A DNA stretch of 64,000 bases from Xanthomonas cissicola. GTDB lineage: Bacteria; Pseudomonadota; Gammaproteobacteria; Xanthomonadales; Xanthomonadaceae. Below are positions 29,561-40,487 of this stretch, in pieces. The stretch spans positions 39,951 through 103,950 of the forward strand of contig NZ_VZPL01000011.1 of NCBI RefSeq assembly GCF_008801575.1, given 5' to 3'. Position numbers and translations under genes: made by a program. The notes under the pieces are model-generated. The model made no database searches, was not told where the DNA came from, and worked only from the letters and a program-made list of their open reading frames with translations. Positions within the stretch are counted from its first letter, which is position 1; each line of letters opens with the position of its first letter.

Positions 29561-30571
29561 ATGGCACGCAACCTCACGTTTTCATTGGACATCGGCTGGC
29601 GCACGCTGCTGAAGGACTTCGGCCTGAAGCCCGAACACGTGCTGCGCAAGGCCGGGCTGCCCGAAGATCTGTTCGCGCGCGTCGGCCGCGGGCTCGACAC
29701 GGACGAGTATTTCCGCTTCTGGCGGGCGCTGGAACTGGAAGCGGGCGATGCCATGTTTCCCTTGCACTTGGTCGAGATGGTGTCGGCCGAGGTGTTCGAT
29801 CCGCCCTTGTTCGCCGCCCTGTGCAGCGCCAACCTGATGCAGGCGGTGCAGCGCCTGGCCAAGTACAAGCAACTCGTGGCGCCCATGGGCCTGGAGGTGG
29901 ACGTGGACCGTGCGGGAGCACTGACGGTGTCGCCACGCTGGTTGTCGGTGCAGACCGAAGTGCCTTACTCGCTGCAGGTCGCAGAGGTCGCGTTCTTCCT
30001 GCGGCTGGCCCGGCTGGCGACGCGCGAGCCGGTGCAGGCGCTGCGCGTGGTACTGCCGCGGCTTCCGCCCGGCGCCTATGCGCGGCGCTACGAGCGCTTC
30101 TTCGGCGTCCCCGTTCGACACGGCGAGGCTCCGGCCATCACCTTCGGCGCCGCCGACGCGCTGCGTCCGTTCCTGACCGTGAACGAAGGCATGTGGCGCG
30201 TGTTCGAACCCGATCTGCGCCGCCGGCTCAGCGAACTCGATGCGGCGGCGACGACGGTAGAGCGCGTGCGTGCGGTGCTGCTGGAGTTGCTGCCCAGCAA
30301 CATGGCCACCATCGAAAAGGCCCCCGAACGCCTGGGGCTCAGCAAGCGCACGTTGCAGCGCCGCCTCGAAGACGAAGGGGCGAATTTTCGCGCCTTGGTC
30401 AATGCGACCCGGGAGAGCCTTGCCCGCCATTACCTCGGCAGCACCACGATGACCGGCGGGGAGATCGCGTTCCTGTTGGGGTTCGAAGACCCCAACTCGT
30501 TCTATCGCGCCTTCTTGGAATGGACGGGCCAGACGCCGGATACCGCGCGCAACGCCATGCGCCTGAACTGA
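29561..30571 (+). CDS. AraC-family transcriptional regulator
   Basis: A 336-residue regulator with an N-terminal arabinose-binding-like domain of the OruR/ArgR type (about 10-190) and a C-terminal AraC helix-turn-helix pair: MATIEKAPERLGLSKRTLQR, then GGEIAFLLGFEDPNSFYRAF. It starts MARNLTFSLD at 29561; longer frames upstream are not supported. The genes that follow on the same strand (START-domain protein, membrane protein, SDR) are its likely targets, though 427 bases separate it from the first. Confidence 0.88.
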   Translation: MARNLTFSLDIGWRTLLKDFGLKPEHVLRKAGLPEDLFARVGRGLDTDEYFRFWRALELEAGDAMFPLHLVEMVSAEVFDPPLFAALCSANLMQAVQRLAKYKQLVAPMGLEVDVDRAGALTVSPRWLSVQTEVPYSLQVAEVAFFLRLARLATREPVQALRVVLPRLPPGAYARRYERFFGVPVRHGEAPAITFGAADALRPFLTVNEGMWRVFEPDLRRRLSELDAAATTVERVRAVLLELLPSNMATIEKAPERLGLSKRTLQRRLEDEGANFRALVNATRESLARHYLGSTTMTGGEIAFLLGFEDPNSFYRAFLEWTGQTPDTARNAMRLN

Positions 30572-30998
30572 GAAGCGACAGGGTCCTGGTCTCATGAGGC
30601 TCCGTTGCATGCGCTGAGCCGATCAGGCGCCGAACGCCTTGAGAGGGGTGCATCGAGCGCTGCCCTGTGCGTTTCGCCGCTATGGCCAAGGATCTCGAGC
30701 GCGCCCACCTCATGCGCGTCAGCCTGTTGATCGAGCCGGCTGGTGTGCACGATGCCGAGCGGCAAGAGGGGCTCGGCGCCTGGGGCGCGAGGCTGCTGTC
30801 GCGCAACTGCAGACCTTGCGTCCGGTGCCGCAACGCCATGCCCTGACGGCCCAGGTGACGCGGGTGGAGCAGGTAAAAGCGGCACGCTCTAAGGCGAATG
30901 AGGTTGGCGCACATTGCCGTTCCTCTGGCGCGAATGGCGAGTTCATCGCAAGGCGAGGCGCTCTATCGTCAGTTCATTCCTCCACTTGAGGTGTCACC
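30572..30998. other. Gap with no gene recognised
   Basis: Frames exist in both directions but none has a ribosome site or a known motif. The 3' part should hold the promoter for the gene at 30999, which has a GAGGTG ribosome site nine bases before its ATG. Confidence 0.5.
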
Positions 30999-31613
30999 AT
31001 GAACGTTCGGCGCTTTCTTCTTCCCATCGCCATGCTGGTGGGGTTGCTGGTTGGCCAGGCGGCATTCGCGCAGGACGGCTGGTCGCTGGCCAAGGATGCC
31101 GAAGGCATCAAGGTCTACGTGCGCAACGTCGAGGGCTCGCCCTTACGCGAATTTCGGGGCGAGGTGCAATTGAAGGCCGCTGCGGACGATGTGGTCAAGG
31201 TGCTGCGCGACGCGAATGCCTTCCGCCAGTGGATGCCGGACGTGGCCGCTTCGGAACTGCTGAAGGCCACCGACACCGAGCAGTACCACTATCTGGACAA
31301 CAGCGCGCCCTGGCCGGTATCCAACCGCGACGGCGTCTACCACTTCATCTATGAAAAGGCCGGCGACGGTGCCATCACCGTGCGTGTGGAGGCAGTCCCG
31401 GACTACTTGCCACTGCGCAAGGGCAAGGTGCGCATTCCCCGGGCCAAGGGTCAATGGACGCTGGTGCCGGACGCGGATGGCGTGGACGTCACCTACCAGA
31501 TGCACGCCTCGCCTGGTGGGTCCATTCCGAGCTGGCTGGCCAACCAGACGGTGGTGGAGACGCCCTTCGGGACGCTCAAGGCGCTGCGAAGCCACTTGCA
31601 GGAAGCCCACTGA
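30999..31613 (+). CDS. Periplasmic START-domain protein
   Basis: A 204-residue protein with a signal peptide cut near AAFAQ (residue 25) and then a START/SRPBCC lipid-binding fold: DGWSLAKDAEGIKVYVRNVEGS, FRQWMPDV, PWPVSNRDGVY and a C-terminal helix. The START fold forms a hydrophobic pocket for a lipid or sterol-like ligand. No ligand can be assigned. It is the first gene after the AraC regulator and before a membrane protein and an SDR. Confidence 0.85.
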   Translation: MNVRRFLLPIAMLVGLLVGQAAFAQDGWSLAKDAEGIKVYVRNVEGSPLREFRGEVQLKAAADDVVKVLRDANAFRQWMPDVAASELLKATDTEQYHYLDNSAPWPVSNRDGVYHFIYEKAGDGAITVRVEAVPDYLPLRKGKVRIPRAKGQWTLVPDADGVDVTYQMHASPGGSIPSWLANQTVVETPFGTLKALRSHLQEAH

Positions 31614-31789
31614 CCAGGCCCATGAACGTCGTGTCGGCCAGCTGTTCGGCAGCGAAAGATTTCACGGATACATCGAAGGCAAAGAGCGCTGGTCGTCGGC
31701 TTTTCGATGTCTGAAGAAAATGGCTTGGCCAGTAACGCTGCCATTCCAATCGCACCCAATGTTTCCATGCGGACGAAGCGATCAACTCC

Positions 31790-32386
31790 ATGACGCCACA
31801 GGACAAGCACATGCCATTCATCGATGCCATGCACATGTACTTTCGAGGGGAAAAAATCGAGGCGATCTATTTCATCGCCGTCACCGGCCTGTTGCTCGTG
31901 ATCTTCGGAGTCGCGGCCCTGAAGGCCGAGCGCGGAGGGTATGCATGGAGCGTCGCCATACCCTCGATCCTGTTTGGAATCGTGCTGGTCGGCGTAGGCG
32001 CCGGCGTTGGCCTGCGCACCGACAAACAGGTCGCCGCGATTGAAAGCGGCCTGCAGGAAAGCCCTTCGATGCTGGTGCAAAAAGAGCTGCCACGCATGCA
32101 AAAGGTCAATGCCAATTTTCGCATGACCTACTACGTCCTGGGGCTGGTGGCTGCCTTGGGGCTGATCCTGCACTACGTGGCCGGCCCGGAATGGGGGCGC
32201 GGTCTGGGTTCGACGCTGGTGCTGCTGGGGGCCATTGGTTTACTGATCGACGGATTCGCCGAGCGACGTGCAGTGCCCTATACGGCAGCGCTGGTTCGGC
32301 TCGATGCAGAGCACCGTCATGCAGATCGGGCCGTGGTGATGCCGGTGCCGAACCCGGCAGCATCGGGTCGTTCTTCAAAACACTAG
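31790..32386 (+). CDS. Hypothetical four-helix membrane protein
   Basis: A 198-residue protein with four hydrophobic helices in two pairs (about 24-44, 52-72, 111-131, 138-155) and short polar ends. The loop between the pairs is polar (TDKQVAAIESGLQES). No family recognised. A second ATG at 31811 (MPFIDAMHM) is an alternative start. It lies between the START-domain and SDR genes. Confidence 0.7.
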   Translation: MTPQDKHMPFIDAMHMYFRGEKIEAIYFIAVTGLLLVIFGVAALKAERGGYAWSVAIPSILFGIVLVGVGAGVGLRTDKQVAAIESGLQESPSMLVQKELPRMQKVNANFRMTYYVLGLVAALGLILHYVAGPEWGRGLGSTLVLLGAIGLLIDGFAERRAVPYTAALVRLDAEHRHADRAVVMPVPNPAASGRSSKH

Positions 32387-32641
32387 CTGGAGGGCTGCAG
32401 CCATTGCCCCCAGCAGCCACCGGCCTGCTACCGAATGAAGGCCTGCACCAACCAGTGACCGCGCCCAAAGCAGAACAGCGGGCTGCAATGTCTGGACGGA
32501 CGGCTCGACCAGATCGCCGGGTCCACCGAATGCGATGGTTGCGATGCATGGCGCGAAATGTCAGCACTCTGGCGCCGATTGCAAGTCGAGTCTGCTCGCG
32601 CATCCGGAGAATGGACCTCATCCATTCAATCGAGGTCTCAC

Positions 32642-33472
32642 ATGTTCGTCAAAGGAAAGAAAACCGCCTTGGTCACCGGTGCGTCGTCGGGCATGGGCAA
32701 AGCCATTGCGCACCGTCTCATCCAGGATGGCTATCAGGTCTACGTAGCGGCGCGCAACGTCGACAGGATGGCGGATTTGGCCCTGCTGGGCGCACACCCC
32801 CTGTGCATGGACGTCTCCAGGGACGACGACATCGTCGCCGGCGTCGACGCGATCCTGGCCCAGACGGGCGGCGTGGATGTGTTGGTCAACAATGCAGGCT
32901 TTGGACTGTACGGGCCGATCGAGGAAATCGGGATCCACGAAGCGCGCTACCAGTTCGAAGTCAATCTGTTCGGTGCCGCCCGGCTCACCCAACTGCTGCT
33001 GCCCGCGATGCGCTCCAAGCGCGCCGGGCATATCGTCAACATCACCTCGATGGGCGGCAAGATGTACAGCATCCTGGGTGCGTGGTACCACGCGACCAAA
33101 CATGCGCTGGAAGGCTGGTCTGATTGTTTGCGCCTGGAGGTCGCCGAGTTCGGCATCAAGGTCGTGATCGTCGAACCTGGCGTGATCGAGACGGGCTTCG
33201 GCGATGCCGCCACCGACAGCATCGCCAAGCGCTCGGCCAGCGGCCCCTATGGCCGGCTGGTGCAGATGGTGACCAAATCGATCGACACCACGTACGGACA
33301 TGGCAAGGGCAGCGATCCGCGCGTGATCGCAGACGTGGTCTCCAGGGCGGTGGCCAGCAACAACCCGCGTACGCGCTATGCGGCCGGCAAGTTCGCCAGG
33401 ATGCTGATCCGCATGCGCGTCTGGCTCGGCGATCGCATGTTCGACCGCATCATCCTGAGCCAGACGCGCTGA
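32642..33472 (+). CDS. Short-chain dehydrogenase/reductase
   Basis: A 276-residue NAD(P)-dependent oxidoreductase of the classical SDR type. Motifs are TGASSGMGKAIA (cofactor loop), NNAGFG, the catalytic Ser in NITSMGG and the catalytic YHATK, followed by the VIVEPGVIETGFG segment. Arg after the second beta strand (AARN) suggests NADP preference. The substrate is unknown. The ATG at 32642 begins MFVKGKKTALVTGAS. Confidence 0.9.
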   Translation: MFVKGKKTALVTGASSGMGKAIAHRLIQDGYQVYVAARNVDRMADLALLGAHPLCMDVSRDDDIVAGVDAILAQTGGVDVLVNNAGFGLYGPIEEIGIHEARYQFEVNLFGAARLTQLLLPAMRSKRAGHIVNITSMGGKMYSILGAWYHATKHALEGWSDCLRLEVAEFGIKVVIVEPGVIETGFGDAATDSIAKRSASGPYGRLVQMVTKSIDTTYGHGKGSDPRVIADVVSRAVASNNPRTRYAAGKFARMLIRMRVWLGDRMFDRIILSQTR

Positions 33473-33600
33473 GAACGGAGCTGGCTTGCGCTGATCAAAT
33501 GCCAAGTCATGATGTTAAGGGGAATGCGATTTATTGCAGTGGGCTGGCAGTGGCTCGCAAGACACCCGGCGCGCCGCGATCGGAGCGCCGGTGATCGTCC

Positions 33601-35390
33601 TCAGTTCAGCAACTGGCAACTGGCCGGCCTGGCCGAGTTGAACAGGCTGACGGTGGCCCATTCGGGGTGATCCACGAACGGGTTGCGGTTGCCCTGGAAG
33701 CTGAAGATCACCTCGTTGCGGGCGCGCTCGGCGTCGTCCGGCGGGTCGGCCTGATGCCAGGCCAGCAGGGTGGAGAGCAGGCCCATGTACGCCGGCGAGG
33801 CCGCGGTCTGCACGATCTTGCTGCGGTCGTCGGTGAGCTCCAGGTCCGGCTCGGATTGCTCGGTGGTCGCATCCAGGCCCCCTTCGTAGCGGATGGCCAT
33901 GTACATCACCGCGCGCGCCATGTCGCCGTTGCGCCGGCCCACACCTCGAAGGTGCCGCTGTTGCCGTCGGGCGTGCGTACCCAGTTGGAATTGCCTGGGT
34001 AACGCCCGCTGCCGCCGCCACTGCCGTCGTTGACTTCGGTCACCCGCTCGCCGCAGCTGCTGGTGCAGGTGGCATAGGGCTTGTTGCCGCGGTCTGCGTT
34101 GAAGCTGGTGTCGGTCAGGTACAGCATGTGGGTGTCGGTGTAGGGCGCGTACGGCAGGCCGCGGTCGCCGGTGGCGCTGCCGAAGCCCAGCGAGTTGGGC
34201 CAGGTGTGCTCGCGGTTGTAGGTGAGCCCGCTGCCGGTGCCGGCGCGGTCGCTGACCTTGGCGTAGCTGCGGTTGCGGTAGGCGTCCAGGATGCGGCCGC
34301 TGTTGTTGGGATCCTCGTCGGCCATTTCCAGGATGGTCCAGGTGCTGGTGCCGCTGCCGCTGTACGGGTAGACCGTGTGCCCCTTGATGGTGGCGTGCAG
34401 CGAGCAGCGCAGCTGGCTGGCGTTGGTGGTATTGACCCGCGCGTAGTAACCGGTGCCGCCGCCGCTGGCGGTGGCCACGGTGAAGGCGATGGACTGGTTG
34501 GCGGCCGGGCTCAGGCCGCTGGCATCGCGGATGGCGCTGGCGGTAATGGCCAGCGTGCAGCGCTCGCCGCCGACCAGGGCGGTGTTGGTGGACAGGGTGA
34601 AGCGGGTGCCGCTGGTCGGGTATGTCAATGCCACGTTGCCGGAGCTGGCGCAGCTCAGCGCAAACGCACCGCTGCCCAGCGTCACCGCCTCGCTGAAGCC
34701 CACGGCCAGATCGCCGGCGGCCGGGAAGCCGGTGGCGCCTTGCGTCGGTGTGGTGCTGCTGATGCTGGGAGCACCGGTGCTGCCGCCGCCGTCGCTGCCG
34801 GTGAAGGTCTGGCCGCGGTTGCAGGCGCCGAAGGTCTGCGCCGCCGAGCCGGCCCAGCTGAAGTTGGCCGCGCTGCTGCCAGTGCCGGTCAGTTGCAGCG
34901 AACTGCCGACCGCGGTGCTGTTGCTCTCGCTCACCGGCAGGTTCTGGCTGGTCACGCCGGCCGCCGGGCCGCCGCTGCCGGTGATGGCGCCTTCGTAACT
35001 GAGGAACTGCACCAACTGCCCGTTGGGGTCGACCAGCGCCACGCCGTCGTTGGGTCCGTTCTGCACGCCGTTGCTGGCGTAGCTCACCGTGGCCAGACGC
35101 ACCTGGCTGCCGCAACTCACCACCGTGCCGGCCGGCAGCGTCGTGTTGGCATAGACCACTGCCGCACTGGCGGCAGCGCCGTTGTACAGGTAGATGCGGT
35201 AACCGCTCAGCGACTCGCCGGCGGTGGCCACCACTTCCACGCCTTCGCCGCTGTCGCCGGAGGCGCCCGCGTCGTCGTAGTGCAGTTCGTTGATGAAGAC
35301 CGCCGCATCGGCGGAGGTGGCACCGAGCGCGAACGCGCAGGCCAGGGGAAGGGTGCAGCGCAGGGACACGAAACGGGACGGCAACCTCAT
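33601..35390 (-). pseudogene. Secreted endonuclease I with lamin-tail domain, frameshifted
   Basis: Reads as a signal peptide, a lamin-tail domain (VFINELHYDDAGASGDSGEGVEVV), an Ig-like domain (about 200-300) and an endonuclease I domain with YNREHTWPNS and DTHMLYL. Near 33940 the frame breaks: the sequence up to GTFEVW and the continuation GRRNGDMARAVMYMAIRYEGG lie in different frames, and the total length is one base short. One lost C in a GGCCGGC context would explain it. The rest, ending in a Cys-containing tail, is intact to the stop at 33601. The start at 35390 has an AAGGAGCT ribosome site. It is either a recent pseudogene or a sequencing error. Confidence 0.85.
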
Positions 35391-35504
35391 CGACAGCTCC
35401 TTGTGATCGGGGAATGCGTTCCCGACTGTAAGGCGCGCGCATGACAAGCGATGGAACCTGGTTCCATTTCTAGAGCGCTCAACAAACTGCTGCGCGTCTG
35501 CCAG

Positions 35505-35625
35505 GCGGGCGCGGCCGGCGCCCGGAACCGGCATGTACCACGCGTACACGCCTGTTCCGCGCGCCGTCCGCGCCCACCTGACGACCGCTCGCTCTGTGTT
35601 GTCTGCCGCCCTCGGCGTTCGGAGA
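35505..35625. repeat. Dispersed intergenic element, copy A
   Basis: About 120 bases beginning GCGGGCGCGG and containing GTACACGCCTGTTCC and GACGACCGCTCGCTC. The same order of blocks occurs at 40150-40265 (copy B) and, inverted, at about 55990-56145 and 61620-61725. It lies between the endonuclease gene and the groES promoter. Confidence 0.65.
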
Positions 35626-35658
35626 GAAGCGGTCAGCGAAAAATTTTTGCCGCCAGCC

Positions 35659-35686
35659 CTTGAAAGCCGCCCACGCAGCACAATCT
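35659..35686 (+). promoter_or_regulatory. Candidate sigma-32 heat-shock promoter for groESL
   Basis: CTTGAAA (35659-35665), a 13-base spacer, then CACAATCT (35679-35686). This is a reasonable fit to the heat-shock consensus CTTGAAA with a CCCCATNT-type -10, about 120 bases before groES. Confidence 0.5.
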
Positions 35687-35728
35687 CTGGCCCGCACCCG
35701 CTTTGTCGGGTTTTTTCCGCGCGCTGTG

Positions 35729-35755
35729 CTGGCAGTCGTCATGTGCGAGTGCTAA
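35729..35755 (+). promoter_or_regulatory. CIRCE-like HrcA operator, left arm degenerate
   Basis: CTGGCAGTC, nine bases, GAGTGCTAA. The right arm is a perfect CIRCE half-site and the left arm matches six of nine positions of TTAGCACTC with exact nine-base spacing. It lies 49 bases upstream of groES. Confidence 0.6.
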
Positions 35756-35803
35756 CATCGCCGATAATTTCCAGGCCAATCAAACACTTAAGAGGTCTTC
35801 TCT

Positions 35804-36091
35804 ATGAGCATCAAGCCGCTTCACGACCGCGTTGTAGTCAAGCCGATCGAAGCCGACGAAGTTTCCGCCGGCGGCATCGTGATTCCGGACTCCGCCAAGG
35901 AAAAGTCCACCAAGGGTGAAGTCGTCGCGATCGGCGCCGGCAAGCCGCTGGACAACGGCAGCCTGCGCGCGCCGGTGGTCAAGGTTGGCGACAAGGTCAT
36001 CTACGGCCAGTACGCCGGCAGCAGCTACAAGTCCGAAGGCGTCGAGTACAAGGTGCTGCGCGAAGACGACATCCTGGCCGTCATCGGCTGA
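35804..36091 (+). CDS. groES: Co-chaperonin GroES
   Basis: The 95-residue lid of the GroEL chaperonin, full length. It starts [19 protein letters not shown] and has the mobile loop (about 17-32, [20 protein letters not shown]) and the C-terminal DDILAVIG. It is first in the groESL operon, preceded by heat-shock-type sites and an AAGAGG ribosome site. A 145-base spacer with an inverted repeat separates it from groEL. Confidence 0.98.
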
Positions 36092-36128
36092 TCAGGCGCT
36101 ACGCGCCGGGAATCGGGAGTAGGGAATC

Positions 36129-36202
36129 GGGAATCGGTAGAGCGGCCAACGCCCTCGCCATCCCACCCAGCCCCGATATCCGCCTTTGATTGACCGATTC
36201 CC
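36129..36202 (+). repeat. Inverted repeat between groES and groEL made of GATTCCC heptads
   Basis: GGGAATCGGT (36129-36138) is perfectly complementary to ACCGATTCCC (36193-36202), with a 54-base loop. More imperfect copies of the same heptad flank both arms. In the groES-groEL mRNA it can form a stem between the two genes. Confidence 0.8.
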
Positions 36203-36230
36203 CATTTCCCATTTCCAATTTCCGGAGTAA

Positions 36231-37877
<1,647 letters not shown>

Positions 37878-37902
37878 TCCAGGCCACTTGCGCTGGTGCA
37901 GC

Positions 37903-37935
37903 AAAAAAGACCCCGCCGAAAGGCGGGGTCTTTTT
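37903..37935 (+). terminator. Rho-independent terminator of groESL
   Basis: GACCCCGCC (37909-37917), loop GAAA, GGCGGGGTC (37922-37930), then TTTTT, with an A-run before the stem. The stem is perfect and the element can also stop the convergent xopX gene. Confidence 0.95.
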
Positions 37936-37990
37936 ATGCGCTTTACCGCCGCGCGTGCACGCGCGGTGGCCGATTGCTGGCGTCCTACCT

Positions 37991-40093
37991 TCAGGGCGAA
38001 TGCGCGGTGCTGGCTGCGGCCTGATCGGGCGACGGATGCGTGCGCGCAGGCGCGCTTTGCTCAAGCGATGCGCTGGTTGCGGCCAATTCTGCGTTCTCGT
38101 TTGCCTCGGTGATCTCGGTGATGGTGACGCTGCTGCTGGGCCCGGCTTGCGCCGGGTCTCTGGCTTCCTGGATCGTTTGCAGCGTGGATTCCCCCGCGAT
38201 CTGCTCGTACTGATCCAACTGTTCCGGTGTCAGGCTCATCAGATACGTCAACGTGGTTCGTGTCCTCTCCTGCATTTCTTCGACAGACGAGGGCGCAGTG
38301 GTTGCCAGCAGTGCGCCATCCGGTCCGGTGAACATGCGGCCAAGCTGGCGTTCGCCCCAGTTCATCGCCAACTCCGCACCGCGTGCCATGGGGCCCGGCA
38401 TCGTCAAGCACATCAGAGTCATGACGAGGCCCGCGTAGTAAGGCGATGAAGAGGATGCTTCGATGAGACTCTTGTCTGCGAATGTCTTGGACAGTTTCTC
38501 CGCGCCTAGCGCCAGCGCGAGGACCAGGCTGCCGCCGCACATGGCCTTGAAGCGCTCCATCGTGTCCTGGCGGGTCGCGTGATTATTAAATGCCGACTGC
38601 ATCATCACCGCTGTCACGATGGTTGTGTCCGCCACCGTGTCCGCCGTGCCGATCTTGTCCGGCTGGACCAGATAGATACCCAATGCGCTCAAGCCTGAGC
38701 CCAGCAAGGCCAGCGACATTTTGGATGAGAAGTCGTGGTGGTTGGGCACTTGCTGTGGAATCGCAGCGTGGCGGTCCTGATCATTGCCCAGGGCATCGCT
38801 CAAGCGTTTGCTGCATTGATCAAGTCTTTCCAGCAAGTGGGTGCATTGGGCATTGAGCGTGCGGGTGAGTTCGTGCCCTTGGCTCGGTCCGGTGAACTCG
38901 CGGCGTATCTTTTGAAATTCTTCTCGGCCGGTTACCAGCGCCGAAGCGATCCTGTCGAGCTCGTTTCTCAGTACGCCGCTTATATGGCCGGGCGTCAGGC
39001 CATTACGCATCTGCTGCGCGTGCGCACCCAGGCCGATGCGTTGCACAAGATCGGCCCCCCGTTGAACTGCCCAGTTGTGCAGCCGATTACGGGCTGCCCT
39101 CACGCTGCTCCAGACAAAGGGCGTGATTACCAGCGCTGCGCATGCCGTTGATGCGGCTACAGAAAATCCGATGTTGCTTTCCACTGCTTCGGCCTGATGC
39201 CGTGTGGACGGGCCGCCGAATTTCTTGGCAACTTGAGGGCCCAGATACATTCCATTTAGTACGCTAGCGTAGAGATGCAGCTCGTTGGCGTCGCGCCCCA
39301 ACTGCCCGCCAAACAGCGGTAAAGGCAGGCCATCGGCGGTTGGACGCAGTGCCGAGGTCGCGAGCATTACCGCGCCCTTGGATGCAACGCCAATGGTGTA
39401 GGCAAAGGTCTTGGCCTGATTGGCCAAGAGCGGGCTTGGTACGGCCACGCGCCACAAATTTGCCAGGCTGATCAGCACATTCAACGCGCGCCTGGTTGCT
39501 GGCGTCATATTCTGCAGCGGTTGCAGGGCGTCTTGCACCGCTTTGACGTCGTCGAGCACTTGGTTCCGAAAGCGTTCTTCCAGTCCACCAGCATTCGTGA
39601 CTAAATCGCGGAGTTGCCTCATTGCCTGGTCGAAATCAGCCAAGCAGTGGCGAGTCACCTGCTCCGGGTCGGTATTACTCACAAGGTCCAAGAATGCGCG
39701 ATCACTCGCATGAATCTGTAGCATGGTCCGTAGATCAGAGAGTGACCATAGATCGGATACTGCCTGCGACACCGCAGCAGACGCGCGCCGTACCCCGGCC
39801 GCCAGCGCCGAGTTGCGCGTTGCGGCAGTGGACAGGACGGTCGTCGGTGCCGACTGCGACGCCTGCGGTGCTGGCGAGGATGGCTCAATGGGCGAAGTCG
39901 GCGCGGAACAGTCAGACGAAGTGCCTGACCTGCTGCGCGGGCGGAGCCCGGCCAATATTTGACCGCCTTGGGATTCTTGTGTCGCACTGCTGCCGGTCGG
40001 CTGCTGTTTCTCTTGTTGCATTTCCTTCTGGGTTTGCTCGTATGTCCGGTTGTCAGAATTCGTCGCCGTTTGAAGCGCTTGCTTGATGTACAT
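37991..40093 (-). CDS. xopX: Type III effector XopX family, copy 1
   Basis: About 700 residues. The Ser/Gln/Thr-rich N-terminus (MYIKQALQTATNS...) is typical of a type III secretion signal. A conserved body follows from about residue 95 (LWSLSDLRTMLQIHASDRAFL) through four hydrophobic segments to a PSSVEEMQERTRT block and the tail SSSVTITEI. XopX effectors are known to be delivered into plant cells and to promote virulence; I know of no proven enzymatic activity. An RPRSRSGTSSD segment could be a 14-3-3 binding site. The start ATG at 40093 has an AAGGAGG ribosome site. It is convergent with groEL. Confidence 0.85.
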   Translation of the reverse strand: MYIKQALQTATNSDNRTYEQTQKEMQQEKQQPTGSSATQESQGGQILAGLRPRSRSGTSSDCSAPTSPIEPSSPAPQASQSAPTTVLSTAATRNSALAAGVRRASAAVSQAVSDLWSLSDLRTMLQIHASDRAFLDLVSNTDPEQVTRHCLADFDQAMRQLRDLVTNAGGLEERFRNQVLDDVKAVQDALQPLQNMTPATRRALNVLISLANLWRVAVPSPLLANQAKTFAYTIGVASKGAVMLATSALRPTADGLPLPLFGGQLGRDANELHLYASVLNGMYLGPQVAKKFGGPSTRHQAEAVESNIGFSVAASTACAALVITPFVWSSVRAARNRLHNWAVQRGADLVQRIGLGAHAQQMRNGLTPGHISGVLRNELDRIASALVTGREEFQKIRREFTGPSQGHELTRTLNAQCTHLLERLDQCSKRLSDALGNDQDRHAAIPQQVPNHHDFSSKMSLALLGSGLSALGIYLVQPDKIGTADTVADTTIVTAVMMQSAFNNHATRQDTMERFKAMCGGSLVLALALGAEKLSKTFADKSLIEASSSSPYYAGLVMTLMCLTMPGPMARGAELAMNWGERQLGRMFTGPDGALLATTAPSSVEEMQERTRTTLTYLMSLTPEQLDQYEQIAGESTLQTIQEARDPAQAGPSSSVTITEITEANENAELAATSASLEQSAPARTHPSPDQAAASTAHSP

Positions 40094-40487
40094 GGGAGAT
40101 ATCCTCCTTGGAATGCTAAAGCGTGGCTGACACAACTACTGTGATACCCGCTAGGCGGGCGCGGTCGGTACTCGGAATCCTCATGCCCAACCCGTACACT
40201 CCGGTTCCTCCGCGCCGTCTCCCCCGCCTGGCGACTGCTCGCTACGTCTTGTTAGCCGCTCTTGGTTGGTGAGTGATGTAGATCGGTCCGGTCGGCGATG
40301 AAACCTCTTCGGTAAAAATGAGGGCAGTAGGTAGGGTTTGAGAAATGATGCGTTTCGATAAGAAGCGATTGAATCCTAATAACCACCGACATATGCGCCG
40401 CGACATCGGCGCGCGGCCTGGTGCTATTGGCTTGGCCGGGATTGCTGGACGGGACCTTCCGCGCAGAAGCGCTCAATTGAATCGCGG
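40094..40487. other. Upstream region of xopX copy 1 with dispersed element B
   Basis: Element B (about 40150-40265) matches element A at 35505 in block order. Next to it, 40338-40480 is clearly homologous to 43200-43335, the sequence before the truncated xopX remnant. Element B therefore appears inserted in, or next to, the ancestral xopX promoter. No gene and no PIP box is seen. Confidence 0.6.
40150..40265. repeat. Dispersed intergenic element, copy B
   Basis: Begins GCGGGCGCGGTCGG and contains GTACACTCCGGTTCC and GGCGACTGCTCGCT; same orientation as copy A and roughly three-quarters identical by eye. Confidence 0.65.
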
